Below, one piece after another: positions 62,272 to 64,000 of a DNA stretch of 64,000 bases. Below the pieces are notes generated by a model that saw only the letters and a list, made by a program, of their open reading frames with translations, was not told the DNA's origin and did no database searches. Made by a program: the position numbers and the translations under genes. Source of the stretch: Brotaphodocola sp003480315 (GTDB taxonomy: Bacteria; Bacillota; Clostridia; Lachnospirales; Lachnospiraceae). The stretch lies in NCBI RefSeq assembly GCF_964246085.1, contig NZ_CAXTPD010000006.1. One strand, written 5' to 3'. How positions within the stretch are numbered: position 1 is the stretch's first letter; every line of letters starts with the position of its first letter.

Positions 62272-62967
62272 ATGATTGAAAAATGTGCACCGCTTTTATC
62301 AGATGATGTAATTAAGAGAGCAGAAAAACTTGGAGTTGCATTACTTCTTGATGGCGTAAAAAAGGCGAAAATTGATATTCCAAACGGTGGATGTATGGAT
62401 GCGGACGTAATGCCGGTAGACCGTGGAATGTGCGTTGTTGGAACAGCGCTTACCGTAGAAACAAGTGATGGAGATAATTTTCCAATCCATGTTGCGAGTT
62501 ACAGTTTTGATGCAGACGGTTATGTGATGGTTATTGATGGAAAAGGATTTGATAAGAGAGCCTATTTTGGTGATTTGATTATGGGTGCATGTCAGGCGGT
62601 TGGTTTTAAGGGTATGGTAATTGATGGTTATACCCGCGATCGCGATGGAAATATTGAATTGGAGTTTCCTGTATATTCTAAAGGATTTATGCCTGCAGGT
62701 CCAATAAAAAAGAATGAGGGAAACATTAACACAGAAATTATGTGTGCTGGAGTTCGAGTTGCACCTGGAGATCTGGTTGTGGGAGATTCAGACGGTGTAT
62801 GTGTCATTCCAAAGGAATACATTGAAGCCGTTCTTACAGAAGCAGAAACAAAACTGGAATATGAGACGAATCGCCGAAAAACGATTGCAGCATATCGGGA
62901 AGCAAGAAAAAATGGAACAGAGTTACCACAATTAGCTCCGCAGTGGGTAATTGATATGATGAAATAG
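62272..62967 (+). CDS. RraA-fold protein, 4-carboxy-4-hydroxy-2-oxoadipate (CHA) aldolase-like
   Basis: This 231-residue protein of the RraA/HMG-CHA aldolase family has GTALTVETSDGDNFPIHVAS, MVIDGKGFDKRAYFGDLIMG, GMVIDGYTRDRDGNIELEFP (with the family R-D pair) and VRVAPGDLVVGDSDGVCVIP. CHA aldolases split the hydratase product into pyruvate and oxaloacetate, so together with the GalB-like gene this closes the pathway. Related RraA proteins bind RNase E, but there is no reason to expect that in this operon. It starts two bases after the permease stop, with GGAGG upstream. Confidence 0.85.
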   Translation: MIEKCAPLLSDDVIKRAEKLGVALLLDGVKKAKIDIPNGGCMDADVMPVDRGMCVVGTALTVETSDGDNFPIHVASYSFDADGYVMVIDGKGFDKRAYFGDLIMGACQAVGFKGMVIDGYTRDRDGNIELEFPVYSKGFMPAGPIKKNEGNINTEIMCAGVRVAPGDLVVGDSDGVCVIPKEYIEAVLTEAETKLEYETNRRKTIAAYREARKNGTELPQLAPQWVIDMMK

Positions 62968-62977
62968 AAAGATAAAA

Positions 62978-63085
62978 CGTTCAGACTGTGAACCAGTGTT
63001 TGCCACGCAGTGTGTGGTGGTGACCACAGTACTTTCCATGATCATTCTGCCGTTCTGGTGCCTGGTGCTGAACTGGATGTTTTAG
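62978..63085 (+). pseudogene. C-terminal remnant of a membrane transporter (AEC-permease-like)
   Basis: The plus strand encodes, in one frame ending at TAG 63085, PVFATQCVVVTTVLSMIILP followed by FWCLVLNWMF, the look of the last membrane helix of an auxin-efflux-carrier-type permease. No start or upstream body is present, so it is a decayed gene tail. Confidence 0.5.
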
Positions 63086-63101
63086 AATCCGAAAACAAAT
63101 G

Positions 63102-63136
63102 AAAGGGCTGATGCGTATTTAAGCATTGGCCCTTTT
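63102..63136 (+). terminator. Terminator after the transporter remnant
   Basis: AAAGGGCTGATGC pairs with GCATTGGCCCTTT (two wobbles) and runs into T. It probably also ends the operon transcript. Confidence 0.7.
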
Positions 63137-63138
63137 GG

Positions 63139-63518
63139 CGTCAGTGTGGAGAAATTGTGCCGGGACCCGGGAGGCGGATTTTGTAGTTTTTTGCGATGAG
63201 AGCTTTCTTGTTTTGATTGTGATAAACAGGTTCTCATGTTATACTTGGTTTCAATCTATGTACAGTCTGTTTTTCAGACAGTGTCTTTTCATTTTCTTAC
63301 ATACGTTCTATGTATTTTCCCAGTTTTATCTGTTATACGGGCATAAAGACTTTTGCGCAATGTGCGGAAACGCTATAAAATAGCAGGCATTTCCGTGGGC
63401 GCAGAGTCTATAACGATTGCCATAGAGAATTCCACAGAAAGGAGGAAATGTTAAGGCATTAAAATAATTGATAAATATGATTAAATGTGTTTAAATATAC
63501 TCAAAGGAGTAAGCTATT
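63139..63518. other. Gap before the IS607-family gene
   Basis: No gene is supported here. An open frame at 63126-63383 is hydrophobic but starts in the terminator. The left end of the insertion element should lie in the AT-rich 63440-63510 stretch, but IS607 ends have no inverted repeats to see. Confidence 0.4.
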
Positions 63519-64000
63519 ATGAACACACCAAATATCACAAATTACAAGCCAAAAGATTTTGCTGAATTGTTAGGCGTGTCTGTTAAGACATTGCAACGCT
63601 GGGATAGGGAAGGAACTCTAAAAGCAAATCGAACTCCAACTGATAGGCGTTATTACACTTACGACCAGTATCTTCAATTTAAAGGCATAAATACCGAAAA
63701 TGACCAACGTCAAGTGGTTATTTATGCGAGAGTGTCTACGAGGAACCAAAAAGATGATTTACAAAACCAGGTCGCATTTTTAAGACAGTTTTGTAATGCC
63801 AAAGGAATCATTGTAGATCAGTGTATTGAAGATTATGGAAGTGGACTTAATTACAATCGTAAAAAGTGGAATGAGTTATTAGATGAAGTAATGGAGCAAA
63901 AAATTAAAACCATAATCGTAACCCATGAAGATAGATTTATCAGGTTTGGTTATGATTGGTTTGAAAAATTCTGTATGAAGTTTAACACAACCATTGTGGT
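63519..64000 (+). CDS. IS607-family serine recombinase (TnpA), partial
   Basis: The ATG at 63519 follows AAAGGAG and the frame is open to the window edge (160 codons). Residues ~10-55 form a MerR-like helix-turn-helix (FAELLGVSVKTLQRWDREGT, RTPTDRRYYTYDQYLQF). The serine recombinase catalytic domain follows: VVIYARVSTRNQKDDLQNQV, with the catalytic Ser in ARVST, and IVTHEDRFIRFGYDWFE. This layout is specific to IS607 transposases, which usually sit next to a TnpB/accessory gene that would lie beyond the window. In many relatives the position after RVS/T carries the same residues, so the enzyme looks intact. Confidence 0.9.
   Translation, partial: MNTPNITNYKPKDFAELLGVSVKTLQRWDREGTLKANRTPTDRRYYTYDQYLQFKGINTENDQRQVVIYARVSTRNQKDDLQNQVAFLRQFCNAKGIIVDQCIEDYGSGLNYNRKKWNELLDEVMEQKIKTIIVTHEDRFIRFGYDWFEKFCMKFNTTIV
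63519..64000 (+). mobile_element. IS607-family insertion element, right part outside window
   Basis: The element is identified by its serine recombinase gene. Its left boundary is not defined, so only the gene span is given. Confidence 0.7.

Noticed and set aside
63126..63383. 85-codon hydrophobic open frame
   Set aside because: It begins in a terminator, has an unusual residue mix (many Phe and Cys) and no start signal.

Overview
The window looks like chromosome of a strictly anaerobic gut-type Firmicute, most likely a Lachnospiraceae-like Clostridium relative. The basis is strong purine-rich ribosome binding sites, the cmk-ispH-rpsA gene order, a single-chain purL of about 1,250 residues, and a BY-kinase/PHP-phosphatase type exopolysaccharide locus. 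No rRNA, tRNA or CRISPR array was seen. Assignment rests on gene content only.

Layout. (1) 1-6226: the 5' part of a minus-strand peptidoglycan-binding protein, then carA-carB, where CarB carries an extra C-terminal flavin split-barrel domain. (2) 6227-7886: an AAA ATPase gene and a small PD-(D/E)XK-like nuclease gene, resembling a two-gene defence module. (3) 8096-29083: an exopolysaccharide/capsule locus. A conserved GC-richer front (PHP phosphatase, Wzz, BY-kinase, LCP ligase, secreted protein, sugar-phosphate transferase) ends at a strong terminator. It is followed by an AT-rich variable part with glycosyltransferases, a radical SAM/SPASM protein, Wzy, an acyltransferase, a CDP-glycerol-type transferase, Wzx, a TarI-like cytidylyltransferase, a pyruvyl transferase, an epimerase and a nucleotidyltransferase. 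Two of its genes are out of frame at identical eight-G runs, which looks like slipped-strand phase variation. (4) 29249-41337: an accessory island with a RES-domain gene broken by an amber codon, a membrane-anchored inactive-looking dCTP-deaminase/dUTPase fold protein next to a P-loop plus zinc-deaminase fusion resembling anti-phage dCTP deaminases, a two-TM protein, a frameshifted HNH protein, a VOC enzyme, DNA-binding and small proteins, and a DUF234-type ATPase interrupted by an opal codon.

(5) 41482-56618: housekeeping sequence with a VanZ-like protein, luxS-EAL-sigma-like operon, purL, aspartokinase, an M28-like lipoprotein, a flavoprotein, cmk, ispH and rpsA. (6) 56637-62967: a divergent GntR regulator and a five-gene operon (DUF6282-like amidohydrolase, GalB-like oxalomesaconate hydratase, TAXI solute-binding protein, fused TRAP permease, RraA/CHA-aldolase-like protein). 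Read together this is a plausible uptake and degradation route for a tricarboxylate of the 2-pyrone-4,6-dicarboxylate/oxalomesaconate type, ending in pyruvate and oxaloacetate, without any ring-cleaving oxygenase. (7) 62968-64000: a transporter remnant and the start of an IS607-family element.

The observations most worth following are the paired G8 tracts in the capsule locus, the nucleotide-depletion-like module at 31918-36778, the tricarboxylate operon and the CarB fusion. Start codons were reassigned where a better-placed ribosome binding site and the family N-terminus agreed. All family assignments are by eye, with no database search.
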